Made by a program: the position numbers and the translations under genes. From NCBI GenBank assembly GCA_004356385.1, contig SMXL01000023.1:1-6073 (forward strand): a DNA stretch of 6,073 nucleotides, read 5' to 3'. Origin of the DNA: Bacteroidota bacterium (GTDB lineage: Bacteria; Bacteroidota; Rhodothermia; Rhodothermales; UBA10348). Below, piece after piece: positions 1-6,073 of the stretch. A model generated the notes under the pieces. That model searched no databases. It was not told the DNA's origin and saw only the letters and a list, made by a program, of their open reading frames with translations. Positions within the stretch are counted from its first letter, which is position 1; each line of letters begins with the position of its first letter.

Positions 1-642
1 CGTGTGTTCTTGCCGTACATAATCGGATTTTCCGCCGTGAACAAACAGCGTGGGACCTTCGAACGGTTGCCATCCTAACACAGCCTCCATCAGGCACGGA
101 TAACCTTTGTTGATGGCGTCCAGATTAAACATCCATTCAAATCCAGACTCGGCTCGCACCACCCCTTTCATAAGAAAATTGCGCATTGAACCATCCGGGA
201 ACGAATTCTGAAGCGCAGAATCGATCTCATCTCGCGAAGAGAAGTCGCTTAAGTCCAGCGTCAGTAACGCATCCAGGGTTTCCCGATGTAGATGAGGATA
301 GTCCACGGGTGCGATGTCTGCAATTACCAGCCCGTCTACACGGACAGAGTGCTGCAGGGCGAAATTCATGGCGGTCTTCCCGCCCATCGAGTGGCCGAGA
401 AGATGAGTGGACTCGATCTCTAGATCGTCCATCAATTCGACCACATCTTCCGTCATGGCATCGTACGAAAACTCCTCCGAGTGTGGGGATCGACCGTGAT
501 TTCGCTGATCGACAACGATGACCCGATACCGCTCGCAGAAGACATTTGACGAAAGCGAGTGCCAGTTTCCTCCGGAACCCAACAATCCGTGAAGGATGAT
601 CAGTGGATGCCCGGCACCGTAGGATCGAGAAAAGAGCTTCAA
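1..642 (-). CDS. Alpha/beta hydrolase, YbfF/ABHD11-like esterase (C-terminus cut by window edge)
   Basis: This is a serine hydrolase of the alpha/beta fold, probably cytoplasmic. 214 codons are visible and the frame runs off the left edge. The start is TTG at 642-640: an in-frame TAA lies directly before it, and the protein then begins MKLFSRSYG and enters the first core strand. The oxyanion-loop motif LHGLLGSGGNW covers residues 17-27. DQRNHGRS (about 45-52) and DIAPVDYP (109-116) are hallmarks of the YbfF/ABHD11 group. The nucleophile elbow GHSMGG has Ser85. FVHGGKSDYV (200-209) carries the probable acid Asp207. The catalytic His should lie just beyond the window. The gene follows menaquinone genes, so it could serve as MenH (SHCHC synthase) or as a DHNA-CoA thioesterase. 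The DQRNHG signature argues for a general YbfF-type esterase, and the substrate is unknown. A terminator lies immediately upstream, so it may have its own promoter; an AT-rich TATAGAAT at about 668-661 on the minus strand is the only candidate. Confidence 0.9.
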   Translation of the reverse strand, partial: MKLFSRSYGAGHPLIILHGLLGSGGNWHSLSSNVFCERYRVIVVDQRNHGRSPHSEEFSYDAMTEDVVELMDDLEIESTHLLGHSMGGKTAMNFALQHSVRVDGLVIADIAPVDYPHLHRETLDALLTLDLSDFSSRDEIDSALQNSFPDGSMRNFLMKGVVRAESGFEWMFNLDAINKGYPCLMEAVLGWQPFEGPTLFVHGGKSDYVRQEHT

Positions 643-668
643 TTATCTGTCGAAACCGCCGATTCTAT

Positions 669-710
669 AAAACGAAAAAGCGCCTAAGCATCCATTTGGA
701 TACGAGGCGC
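669..710 (-). terminator. Rho-independent terminator after the small membrane protein gene
   Basis: Read on the minus strand, arms GCGCCT (710-705) and AGGCGC (685-680) pair perfectly. An inner stem GTATCC/GGATGC is closed by an AAAT loop, with a one-by-two internal loop between the two stems. The hairpin is followed at once by TTTTT, then CG, then TTTT. This is a classic intrinsic terminator. It sits 54 bases past the stop of the small protein gene and about 40 bases before the hydrolase TTG. It should therefore end most of the menaquinone-operon transcript, or throttle read-through into the hydrolase. The plus-strand side has only ATTTT after the hairpin, so termination in that direction would be weaker. 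Confidence 0.8.
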
Positions 711-764
711 ATTTTCAGCGTCTAACAGGGCGTTGCACGCCCACCGAAAAAAATCGTTCGACGT

Positions 765-1040
765 CTATGCGTCGTTTTCAGAAGTGTCCGTTTTGGAATC
801 CTCTGATGAGTCTTCTGAAGATTCGTCGTCTGCTTCTTCGGACGAGTTACATCCGCACTTACGACCGCATCCACACCGCGAGAACAAGAACCAGAAAAGG
901 AGTCCGAATAAAATCCAACGCACCCATGATCCCCCGTGCATCATACCGAAGCCATGAAACCCGAACCCTCCGCTCATCAGCACCATAACGAGTACGATGA
1001 GGGCACCAAACAGTACTATTCTCGATTTATCCAATTTCAT
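765..1040 (-). CDS. Small two-helix membrane protein with Cys cluster and acidic Ser-rich tail, function unknown
   Basis: I do not recognise this 91-residue protein. After a short basic N-terminus (MKLDKSR) there is a hydrophobic helix at about residues 8-23. A Gly/Phe/His/Met-rich loop follows at 24-37, containing HGFGMMHGG. A second helix with aromatic residues spans about 39-54. Next comes a Cys cluster C56-x-C58-x-x-x-C62-x-C64 in the context RCGCGRKCGC. The tail from 65 to 91 is almost wholly Ser, Glu and Asp, with a few Thr and Lys. The ATG is preceded by AAGGGA, and the coding signal (a membrane protein with a coherent layout) is much better than in the overlapping plus-strand frames. 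It lies 158 bases after menE and just before a terminator, so it is probably the last gene of the menaquinone transcript. The Cys, His and Met groups suggest metal or redox binding, but that is inference; the tail could equally be a disordered or phosphorylated spacer. Confidence 0.7.
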   Translation of the reverse strand: MKLDKSRIVLFGALIVLVMVLMSGGFGFHGFGMMHGGSWVRWILFGLLFWFLFSRCGCGRKCGCNSSEEADDESSEDSSEDSKTDTSENDA

Positions 1041-1044
1041 GCAA

Positions 1045-1050
1045 TCCCTT
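1045..1050 (-). promoter_or_regulatory. Ribosome binding site of the small membrane protein gene
   Basis: AAGGGA lies four bases before the ATG at 1040. It is one of only two convincing Shine-Dalgarno sequences in the window and supports the view that this small gene is really translated. The spacing is slightly short. Confidence 0.5.
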
Positions 1051-1198
1051 CATGGTTTCCCGTCCACAAGTCGGCAACTAAGGCAGTCGTTACTGACGGG
1101 CAATTCTTGATCAATTGTGAAGCTGGACTACGTGATTCTTTCACCATTGTTGCAGCGGCCGATTAAAAAGGTGAAAACAAGAACACATGCGACTAAAA

Positions 1199-2671
1199 CT
1201 ATATAGAAGCTGCCAGTTCCCTCAGACGTCGCCTGTCTACCTTCATGGATTCCGTTTCCATTTCAGGTGGCCAATTCAGGATTCGATCCGGGATTTTTAA
1301 CGATGCCAGCTTCTCCCTCAGTTGCCCAATAATCGAATCGGCATCTACGGGGCGACCGAAGCATCGAACGAATGCAACGGGGCGGAATCCAAATTCCACA
1401 TCTGAAACAGGAACAACGATCGCCATTTCAACTCCATCAATTTCCAGAAGGGCGCGTTCGATTTCTTCCGGTCGAATGTTCTCACCACCCGAAACAAACA
1501 TATCATCTTGGCGACCGGTGACCTTGAGTTCCTCGCCTTTCATGATGCCGGTATCTCCAGTTTGAATCCAGGCCCCCGGCTCCCGGCGCATCAACAGCCC
1601 TTGCGAATCCAGGTAACCAAGAAAAGCGGACGGTCCCCGTACATAAATCTCTCTCTCGGTGTCGAGTTTGAGATCCATCAACGGCAGAACGCGACCACTT
1701 GAGTATTCTTTTCGAATCTCTGTCCAGATATCCGACGTCGAAATTTGCGAACTCATCTCGGTCATCCCGTATGTCGTGCGAACGGGATAACCACTCTCAA
1801 TGGCCCGTCGAATGAGGGAGGGATAAATAGGCCCGCCTCCGACGAGTACTTCTTTCAAACTGATCGGTGCGGCTGATTTCTCATCCAGCAGCCGCTGAAG
1901 CTGCGTACTTACGAGAGAAACGTGTGTCGATCGCGTCTCGTCGATCGCCGTTCCAATGGTCTGCATACTATCGTGAAGCGCTACCGCGCCTCCGGCAACA
2001 AACGTCCTGAATAAAATTCCGAGTCCCGCGACGTGGTCAAGTGGTAAGGACAATAGCCATCGACTCGAGGCGGAAACAGCAATCCGGGAGTTCGAAGAAA
2101 GTGCGCTGGAGAGATGATTTCGAAGCGTGTGAACGACGATTTTTGACGCGCCGGCAGTCCCTGATGTATACATGAGCGTGGCCGGCGCATCTAACGACAG
2201 TGTGCACGCTGCGTCTTGCACCGTCGAGGCCATGCGCTTGTATAACGCTGGAGCAATCTCATCTTCGTCACCGGTCGACGGATGGATGGAAATGCCGCCT
2301 TCGAGATCGATTCCCACGTCCGAAACATATCGGCGGACACCCGAAGCGGAACATGCCTTCACCCTTGCAGACCCGGGAAGCCTCCTGCTGATCAGGAATA
2401 CCTCGGTACGTGCCCGCAGGGATGCGAAAAGCCAAACGATCGTATCGAATGGTTCTTTTAAACATACGGCGATTCGATCCTGCGAGGACCCAACCGTCAG
2501 CCGGGCGGAAGCTGTCGATACAGCCTGATCGAGATCGTTATAGGAAATCGATTTTCCCGGCGCCCAAACGGCTATGTGTTTCGGCGTCGTTCGGGAATGA
2601 AACCGGATCGGGCACTCGATCTGATCGGACTCAGCGAGGCGTGAATGAGTAAGTGGATACGAATCGGACAC
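1199..2671 (-). CDS. menE: o-Succinylbenzoate-CoA ligase MenE
   Basis: This is an acyl-adenylating enzyme (ANL superfamily) that converts o-succinylbenzoate, ATP and CoA to OSB-CoA in the cytoplasm, feeding MenB. Numbered from GTG at 2671 it has 490 residues, a normal to slightly long MenE. The large N-terminal domain carries the phosphate loop TSGTAGASK (169-177), YGMTE (301-305) and TGDTG (371-375). The small C-terminal domain holds GRQDD (386-390), with Arg387 as the likely ribose contact, then SGGENIRPEEIE (394-405). The A10 lysine is Lys477 in SMKVDR; the usual Gly before this Lys is Met here. There is no in-frame ATG near the expected N-terminus. GTG at 2671 (20 bases after the menC stop) and TTG at 2677 are the candidates, and neither has a clear ribosome binding site, so coupling to menC is likely. 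An ATG at 2818 would overlap menC by 127 bases and add 49 residues unlike the family. Confidence 0.95.
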   Translation of the reverse strand: MSDSYPLTHSRLAESDQIECPIRFHSRTTPKHIAVWAPGKSISYNDLDQAVSTASARLTVGSSQDRIAVCLKEPFDTIVWLFASLRARTEVFLISRRLPGSARVKACSASGVRRYVSDVGIDLEGGISIHPSTGDEDEIAPALYKRMASTVQDAACTLSLDAPATLMYTSGTAGASKIVVHTLRNHLSSALSSNSRIAVSASSRWLLSLPLDHVAGLGILFRTFVAGGAVALHDSMQTIGTAIDETRSTHVSLVSTQLQRLLDEKSAAPISLKEVLVGGGPIYPSLIRRAIESGYPVRTTYGMTEMSSQISTSDIWTEIRKEYSSGRVLPLMDLKLDTEREIYVRGPSAFLGYLDSQGLLMRREPGAWIQTGDTGIMKGEELKVTGRQDDMFVSGGENIRPEEIERALLEIDGVEMAIVVPVSDVEFGFRPVAFVRCFGRPVDADSIIGQLREKLASLKIPDRILNWPPEMETESMKVDRRRLRELAASI

Positions 2672-2691
2672 GTTCAATCGATCATGAGTGG

Positions 2692-3777
2692 TTAGACAAT
2701 GCGTGCCAGCCGCGAAATCTCCGGCGCTTCGCACAAAGAAACATGATAGGCCGCACGTGACGGAGCAGGAGACAGTCCGGGATCGAAAAATCGGAGTGTA
2801 TCCAGGCCGGAGGCCCATCCTGAACCCGATATCGCTGCGGCGAGAGAAACCAGTCCGGCATGACCCACTTCGGTCTCAAAACAAGATGTGATGACCGGTT
2901 CGACACCAATGTTGACAAAGCGCTCCGCCAGATCCAGGGTGACCGCCATTCCGCCAATCAAGGTTGGCTTGAGAATCGCCGCGCGTGCAAAGGCGTACTC
3001 CTCCAAAGAACAGCTTTGTTCAAGGATTTCTACAATCGACTCATCCAGTGCAATCGGAACAGTTGTGGCTTGACCCAATCGTTTGAGAAGCACGGGGTCG
3101 GCAAGGGGTTCCTCTACATAGGCAATATTCTGATCTTCTACCCGTGAAAGGAATTGTACCGCGGTGTCGAAATCCCAGGCTCGATTCGCGTCGAGCCGCA
3201 ATTCTGCGTCCGCGCCAATGGCGGAGCGAACCTCCTCAATCAGCTTCGTCCCCTGATCGACTGGCGTCGTGTCAATTTTTAGTTTGAAGGCCTCGTACCC
3301 TTCCCGACGCCTCTCGCGTGCCTGGGCCAAGACTTCCTCTTTCGATCCGGCCAACAACGCATTGATCGGCACCTGCCCTCTCGAATCTTCGCGAAACCAT
3401 TTTGAAAGTGGAACGGATTCGTCAGCTGCGGCGAGGCTGAAGATCGCCTGTTCGAACCCGAATTGGCACGAAGAAGGCAGGCCCTTGAGCACGTTCGGCG
3501 CCGTCCACCCCTGAAAAGAAGGAGCCAAATCTAGGCCCACGAGAGAAGGGAGAATTTTTGCGACCGCAGCCCCCGCTTCTTCCAAAGATTCTCGACTCCG
3601 CCCTGGGAGCGGAGCCACTTCCCCCCACGATTCGCTCCCTGCCCCGGAAGTAAGTCTGACGAGCAGGCCCTTCCTGTTCGGGCCGTTGTGCGTCTTGCTG
3701 GAGGGATTGGCTGCCCCCGGAAGCGGAGACTGCATGGGCCTTTCATAGTGGAATATTTCGGCAGAAGTGATTTTCAA
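2692..3777 (-). CDS. menC: o-Succinylbenzoate synthase MenC
   Basis: This enolase-superfamily enzyme (muconate-lactonising-enzyme subgroup) dehydrates SHCHC to o-succinylbenzoate with a divalent metal, normally Mg2+. The length is 361 residues. The N-terminal capping domain opens with KITSAEIFHYERP (2-14). The barrel contains the K-x-K base motif at Lys165/Lys167 (AFKLKID) and the metal ligands Asp196 (LRLDANRAWD), Glu222 or Glu223 (YVEEPL) and Asp245 (ALDES). The opposite catalytic lysine is Lys270 (ILKPTLIGG). SCFETEVG at 298-305 is the usual late-barrel segment. All catalytic positions are present. The start is TTG at 3777; the next in-frame ATG (Met15) would remove the first strand of the capping domain, so TTG is preferred although no Shine-Dalgarno sequence is visible. 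The gene begins 18 bases after menA stops and ends 20 bases before menE starts. The context with menB, menA and menE makes OSB synthase, rather than an amino-acid racemase relative, the secure call. Confidence 0.95.
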   Translation of the reverse strand: MKITSAEIFHYERPMQSPLPGAANPSSKTHNGPNRKGLLVRLTSGAGSESWGEVAPLPGRSRESLEEAGAAVAKILPSLVGLDLAPSFQGWTAPNVLKGLPSSCQFGFEQAIFSLAAADESVPLSKWFREDSRGQVPINALLAGSKEEVLAQARERRREGYEAFKLKIDTTPVDQGTKLIEEVRSAIGADAELRLDANRAWDFDTAVQFLSRVEDQNIAYVEEPLADPVLLKRLGQATTVPIALDESIVEILEQSCSLEEYAFARAAILKPTLIGGMAVTLDLAERFVNIGVEPVITSCFETEVGHAGLVSLAAAISGSGWASGLDTLRFFDPGLSPAPSRAAYHVSLCEAPEISRLARIV

Positions 3778-3795
3778 TACGTCGAGTAGTTGGGA

Positions 3796-4689
3796 TTATG
3801 GACGTAGAATCCAACCCACAGAGAACAGGAGACTATAGAGAAGAAGCAGTCTACCGGTTGCCTCCAGAACCGGATTCAAATCTTCCATTCGCTCGACTGG
3901 TGTAGAAATGAGAGTTCTAATGGTCGGAATCGCGAAGGGAATGATGAGCACGGCTGCCAACGCCCCGAGTGGCGCGTCATACCAGAAATGGAGCAAGACC
4001 GGTGTCAGCGCTGCTAAAAGGAAGCAGCCCACGTATGCAAAATAGCCGAACCTTCTCCCAAATCGAACCACTACCGTTCTTTTTTGATGATCCCGATCTT
4101 CGTCCATATCGCGGATATTATTCACCAGCAGGATCGCGATCGAGAGAACGCCTGGACCAGTGCCAGCCAGCCAGACGGAGAGCGGCCACTCGAGGGCTTG
4201 AACATAGTAGGTGCCGGCTACGGCGACAGGACCAAAGAATGCGAACACAAAGATATCGGCAAGACCAAGGTTCGCGAGCGAATATTTACCGGCGGAGTAG
4301 AGCACCCCAAAGAGTATGGCACTCAAACCGATGAGTACGATCGGCCACCCGCCTCTGATCATCAGATAAAGCCCTGCGAGTACTGCTACAGAAAAAACGA
4401 CTGCGGTAACCCTCTTCATCTGCTCTGGGGATACGAGTCCGGCCTGAACCACTCGAGTTGGACCCTTTCTAGCCACCGAATCCGCTCCACGGACGGTGTC
4501 CTTATAGTCATTGTACAGGTTGGTCCCGATCTGTATAAGAACTGCCGAAACGAGTGTCAACGCCGCTATACCCGGGCGAACAACACCGGCTCCAATGGCT
4601 AACGCGACTCCGACAAACACCGGCGAGGCAGCCGCCCAGAGTGTCTTGGGACGAACAGCCATGATCCATATGCTCACCTTACCCGGCAC
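3796..4689 (-). CDS. menA: 1,4-Dihydroxy-2-naphthoate polyprenyltransferase MenA
   Basis: This UbiA-family integral membrane enzyme transfers a polyprenyl chain from its diphosphate to DHNA, with loss of CO2, giving demethylmenaquinone. The 297 residues form about nine hydrophobic helices, roughly at 16-34, 40-58, 95-111, 115-132, 143-162, 170-190, 213-232, 238-257 and 279-296. The first prenyl-diphosphate/Mg motif is NLYNDYKD (57-64), followed by RGAD and the conserved GPTRVVQAGLVSP stretch (76-88). The second Asp-rich motif is NNIRDMDEDRDHQKRT (190-205). Both motifs are intact and typical of MenA rather than of UbiA or heme O synthase. GTG at 4689 is chosen because GAGGA lies six bases upstream. 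GTG at 4677 and ATG at 4662 are alternatives that would cost at most nine residues before the conserved AVRPKTLWAA. It lies 55 bases after menB and 18 bases before menC. Confidence 0.95.
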   Translation of the reverse strand: MPGKVSIWIMAVRPKTLWAAASPVFVGVALAIGAGVVRPGIAALTLVSAVLIQIGTNLYNDYKDTVRGADSVARKGPTRVVQAGLVSPEQMKRVTAVVFSVAVLAGLYLMIRGGWPIVLIGLSAILFGVLYSAGKYSLANLGLADIFVFAFFGPVAVAGTYYVQALEWPLSVWLAGTGPGVLSIAILLVNNIRDMDEDRDHQKRTVVVRFGRRFGYFAYVGCFLLAALTPVLLHFWYDAPLGALAAVLIIPFAIPTIRTLISTPVERMEDLNPVLEATGRLLLLYSLLFSVGWILRP

Positions 4690-4695
4690 GGCCTG

Positions 4696-4700
4696 TCCTC
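4696..4700 (-). promoter_or_regulatory. Ribosome binding site of menA, decides the GTG start
   Basis: GAGGA sits six bases before GTG at 4689, an ideal spacing. It is the clearest Shine-Dalgarno sequence in the window and favours the GTG over the later in-frame GTG and ATG. Confidence 0.55.
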
Positions 4701-4744
4701 ACCATTCGCGCGTTGAACGTCTCGATTGTTTCAGAGTCAGCAAC

Positions 4745-5569
4745 TCAAGGACGGTACGGAAATTTCTTGAAATCAGGCGACCGTTTTTCAATAAAGGCGT
4801 TTCTACCCTCCTGACCTTCCTCCGTCATGTAGAAGAGCATCGTCGCATTACCCGCCAGTTCTTGCAGCCCCGCTTGACCATCACAGTCTGCATTCAATCC
4901 CGCTTTCAGACAGCGGATCGCCATGGACGAGTTCGAAAGAATTTCGCGACACCACTGAACCGTCTCTTCTTCGAGTTGCTCCAGAGGGACGACCGTGTTC
5001 ACAAGTCCCATATTTAGCGCCTGCTGAGCGTCGTACGGTCGGCAAAGAAACCAAATTTCTCTGGCCTTTTTTTGACCCACAATTCGTGCCAGATAGCTGG
5101 CGCCGTAACCCGCGTCGAACGAACCAACTTTAGGTCCAGTTTGCATGAATTGGGCGTTTTCAGCAGCAATGGTTAAATCGCAGATCACATGGAGAACATG
5201 ACCACCACCGACCGCCCATCCAGCCACCATGGCGATTACAGGTTTCGGGCACGTGCGAATATCTCTCTGAAAATCCAGCACGTTCAGTCGTTCAACCCCG
5301 GTTCCTTCTTCGGTGTATCCTGCGTTTCCACGAATTCGTTGGTCTCCTCCGGAACAGAAAGCCTTTTCTCCTTCGCCGGTGAGAATAATCACGCCGATGG
5401 ATGGATCATCCCTTGCATCCTGAAGGGCACTCCGCATCTCGGACACGGTAAGCGGGCGAAACGCGTTGCGTACTTCGGGACGATTGATCGTGATCTTGGC
5501 GATGCCTTCGGCTTTGTGGAATCTAATATCCGAAAAGTCGCCGGCGGACTGCCATTCGATAGGAGCCAT
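4745..5569 (-). CDS. menB: 1,4-Dihydroxy-2-naphthoyl-CoA synthase MenB, bicarbonate-dependent (type I) form
   Basis: This crotonase-fold enzyme closes the second ring of menaquinone, converting OSB-CoA to DHNA-CoA in an intramolecular Claisen condensation. The 274 residues are full length (the E. coli enzyme has 285) and closely follow the E. coli sequence over the C-terminal half. CSGGDQR (72-78) and the oxyanion region [18 protein letters not shown] (116-133) are intact. [10 protein letters not shown] (143-152) supplies Gln143 and Gly145, the pair that holds bicarbonate in type I enzymes; type II enzymes have Asp in place of that Gly. Ser150 and Asp152 follow, and Tyr247 in [11 protein letters not shown] matches E. 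coli Tyr258. The start is ATG with only a weak TGAG before it. It is preceded by 140 bases without a gene and followed by menA after 55 bases. The reading is secure. Confidence 0.97.
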   Translation of the reverse strand: MAPIEWQSAGDFSDIRFHKAEGIAKITINRPEVRNAFRPLTVSEMRSALQDARDDPSIGVIILTGEGEKAFCSGGDQRIRGNAGYTEEGTGVERLNVLDFQRDIRTCPKPVIAMVAGWAVGGGHVLHVICDLTIAAENAQFMQTGPKVGSFDAGYGASYLARIVGQKKAREIWFLCRPYDAQQALNMGLVNTVVPLEQLEEETVQWCREILSNSSMAIRCLKAGLNADCDGQAGLQELAGNATMLFYMTEEGQEGRNAFIEKRSPDFKKFPYRP

Positions 5570-5709
5570 AACGCTCAGAGAGAAGAAAGTGAAGACAATG
5601 CTCGATTCAGGGCGTGAAGATACGGGCGTTCTAGACCGATTGCTGGAGACGCTCGATACGCGGAATCATTGCCGAACGAATTCTGCGCGACTTCCCTTGC
5701 CTAAAGAAG

Positions 5710-6042
5710 CTACGACATCTTCGGGTGTTCGCAGGGAAGGTCTTTCTCGATCAGTACGAATACTGAACGCCCTTCGGCAGTCGTCACCGAAGCCTCTATC
5801 CCAATCTGATCTGAATGAGCCCACGTATGGACGATTTGTTCAGGGATTCCAATTTGCAATATCGCACCTTCCAGAGCCACGGTGATCTCATGAATCGCCG
5901 AAACAGACGACACGCTAAAGCCGTGCATTCCAATCGCGCCTAGGTCAATTCCGGTTGCCAATCTGTCGCCACGGACGAGGGCTTCCACTTCCTCCGGAGT
6001 CAGCCTCAGCCGTATGCGATCTGTAATAATCCTGGCTTTCAT
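5710..6042 (-). CDS. Small DUF7009-like protein, function unknown
   Basis: This is a 110-residue soluble protein with no signal peptide or membrane helix. It has the layout I associate with the DUF7009 family, small proteins mainly of Bacteroidota. The basic strand MKARIITDRIRLRLT (1-15) leads into a short helix PEEVEALVRGDRL. Alternating strands follow, including ITVALEGAILQIGIPEQIVHTWAHS (53-77). The end is the characteristic VFVLIEKDLPCE (94-105). The family assignment is from memory of the motif pattern (RIRLRLT... and LIEKD..C). No function is established to my knowledge. The ATG at 6042 fits the family N-terminus; no clear Shine-Dalgarno sequence precedes it. It is co-oriented with menB but separated from it by 140 bases, so membership of the menaquinone transcript is uncertain. 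Confidence 0.75.
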   Translation of the reverse strand: MKARIITDRIRLRLTPEEVEALVRGDRLATGIDLGAIGMHGFSVSSVSAIHEITVALEGAILQIGIPEQIVHTWAHSDQIGIEASVTTAEGRSVFVLIEKDLPCEHPKMS

Positions 6043-6073
6043 CTTATCTGCTTCAGGTTGAATACGTTACGAA

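Noticed and set aside
719..742. GTCTAAC followed by GGGCGT-TGC-ACGCCC, resembling the core of an integron attC site
   Set aside because: No partner GTTRRRY core lies at a suitable distance and no cassette or integrase is present. It is a short chance hairpin; its A-run on the plus strand also rules out a terminator.
733..1166. Plus-strand open frames over the small membrane protein gene and its upstream gap
   Set aside because: Their translations are compositionally odd shadows (for example Ser-rich copies of the acidic tail), with no domain and no ribosome binding site.
2672..2818. Upstream extension of menE to an ATG at 2818 (539 residues)
   Set aside because: It would overlap the well-supported end of menC by 127 bases, and the extra residues do not resemble a MenE N-terminus. 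GTG 2671 or TTG 2677 fits the family.
4084..5017. Long plus-strand open frames opposite menA and menB
   Set aside because: They lie antisense to strongly conserved menA and menB, and their sequences have no recognisable fold.
199..5687. 12-base repeat GAACGAATTCTG at 199-210 and 5676-5687
   Set aside because: A single 12-base match in 6 kb on two strands is expected by chance, and one copy is inside coding sequence.
5570..5709. Gap between the DUF7009-like gene and menB
   Set aside because: Checked for a terminator, small gene or promoter; only weak, non-T-tailed inverted repeats are seen, so nothing is called.

Overview
The window is one co-oriented block of seven genes, all on the minus strand. 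It is the late part of a menaquinone (vitamin K2) biosynthesis cluster. The chromosome is bacterial and roughly half G+C by eye. The best guess at origin is Bacteroidota or a close relative (for example the Rhodothermales/Balneolales side). This rests on the DUF7009-like small protein, the scarcity of Shine-Dalgarno sequences and the frequent TTG/GTG starts. That assignment is inference; the menaquinone genes are certain.

In the direction of transcription (right to left): 6042-5710 is a small DUF7009-like protein. 5569-4745 is menB (DHNA-CoA synthase). 4689-3796 is menA (DHNA polyprenyltransferase, membrane). 3777-2692 is menC (o-succinylbenzoate synthase). About 2671-1199 is menE (OSB-CoA ligase). 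1040-765 is an unrecognised 91-residue two-helix membrane protein with a Cys cluster and an acidic Ser-rich tail. A strong intrinsic terminator lies at 710-669. From 642 off the left edge runs an alpha/beta hydrolase of the YbfF/ABHD11 type. The junctions menA-menC and menC-menE are only about 20 bases, so menB-menA-menC-menE is very probably one transcript.

The pathway logic is clear. MenC dehydrates SHCHC to OSB, MenE activates OSB to OSB-CoA, MenB closes the ring to DHNA-CoA, and after thioester hydrolysis MenA prenylates DHNA in the membrane to demethylmenaquinone. MenF, MenD, the DHNA-CoA thioesterase and the MenG/UbiE methyltransferase are not seen. The hydrolase at the left end is a positional candidate for the MenH step (SHCHC synthase) or the thioesterase step, but its motifs are those of YbfF-type esterases.

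There are no RNA genes, mobile elements, CRISPR arrays or long repeats. No gene-free stretch exceeds 160 bases. The least explained item is the small Cys/His/Met-rich membrane protein between menE and the hydrolase. The rest is a recognisable metabolic operon, and I do not see a new defence or mobile system here.
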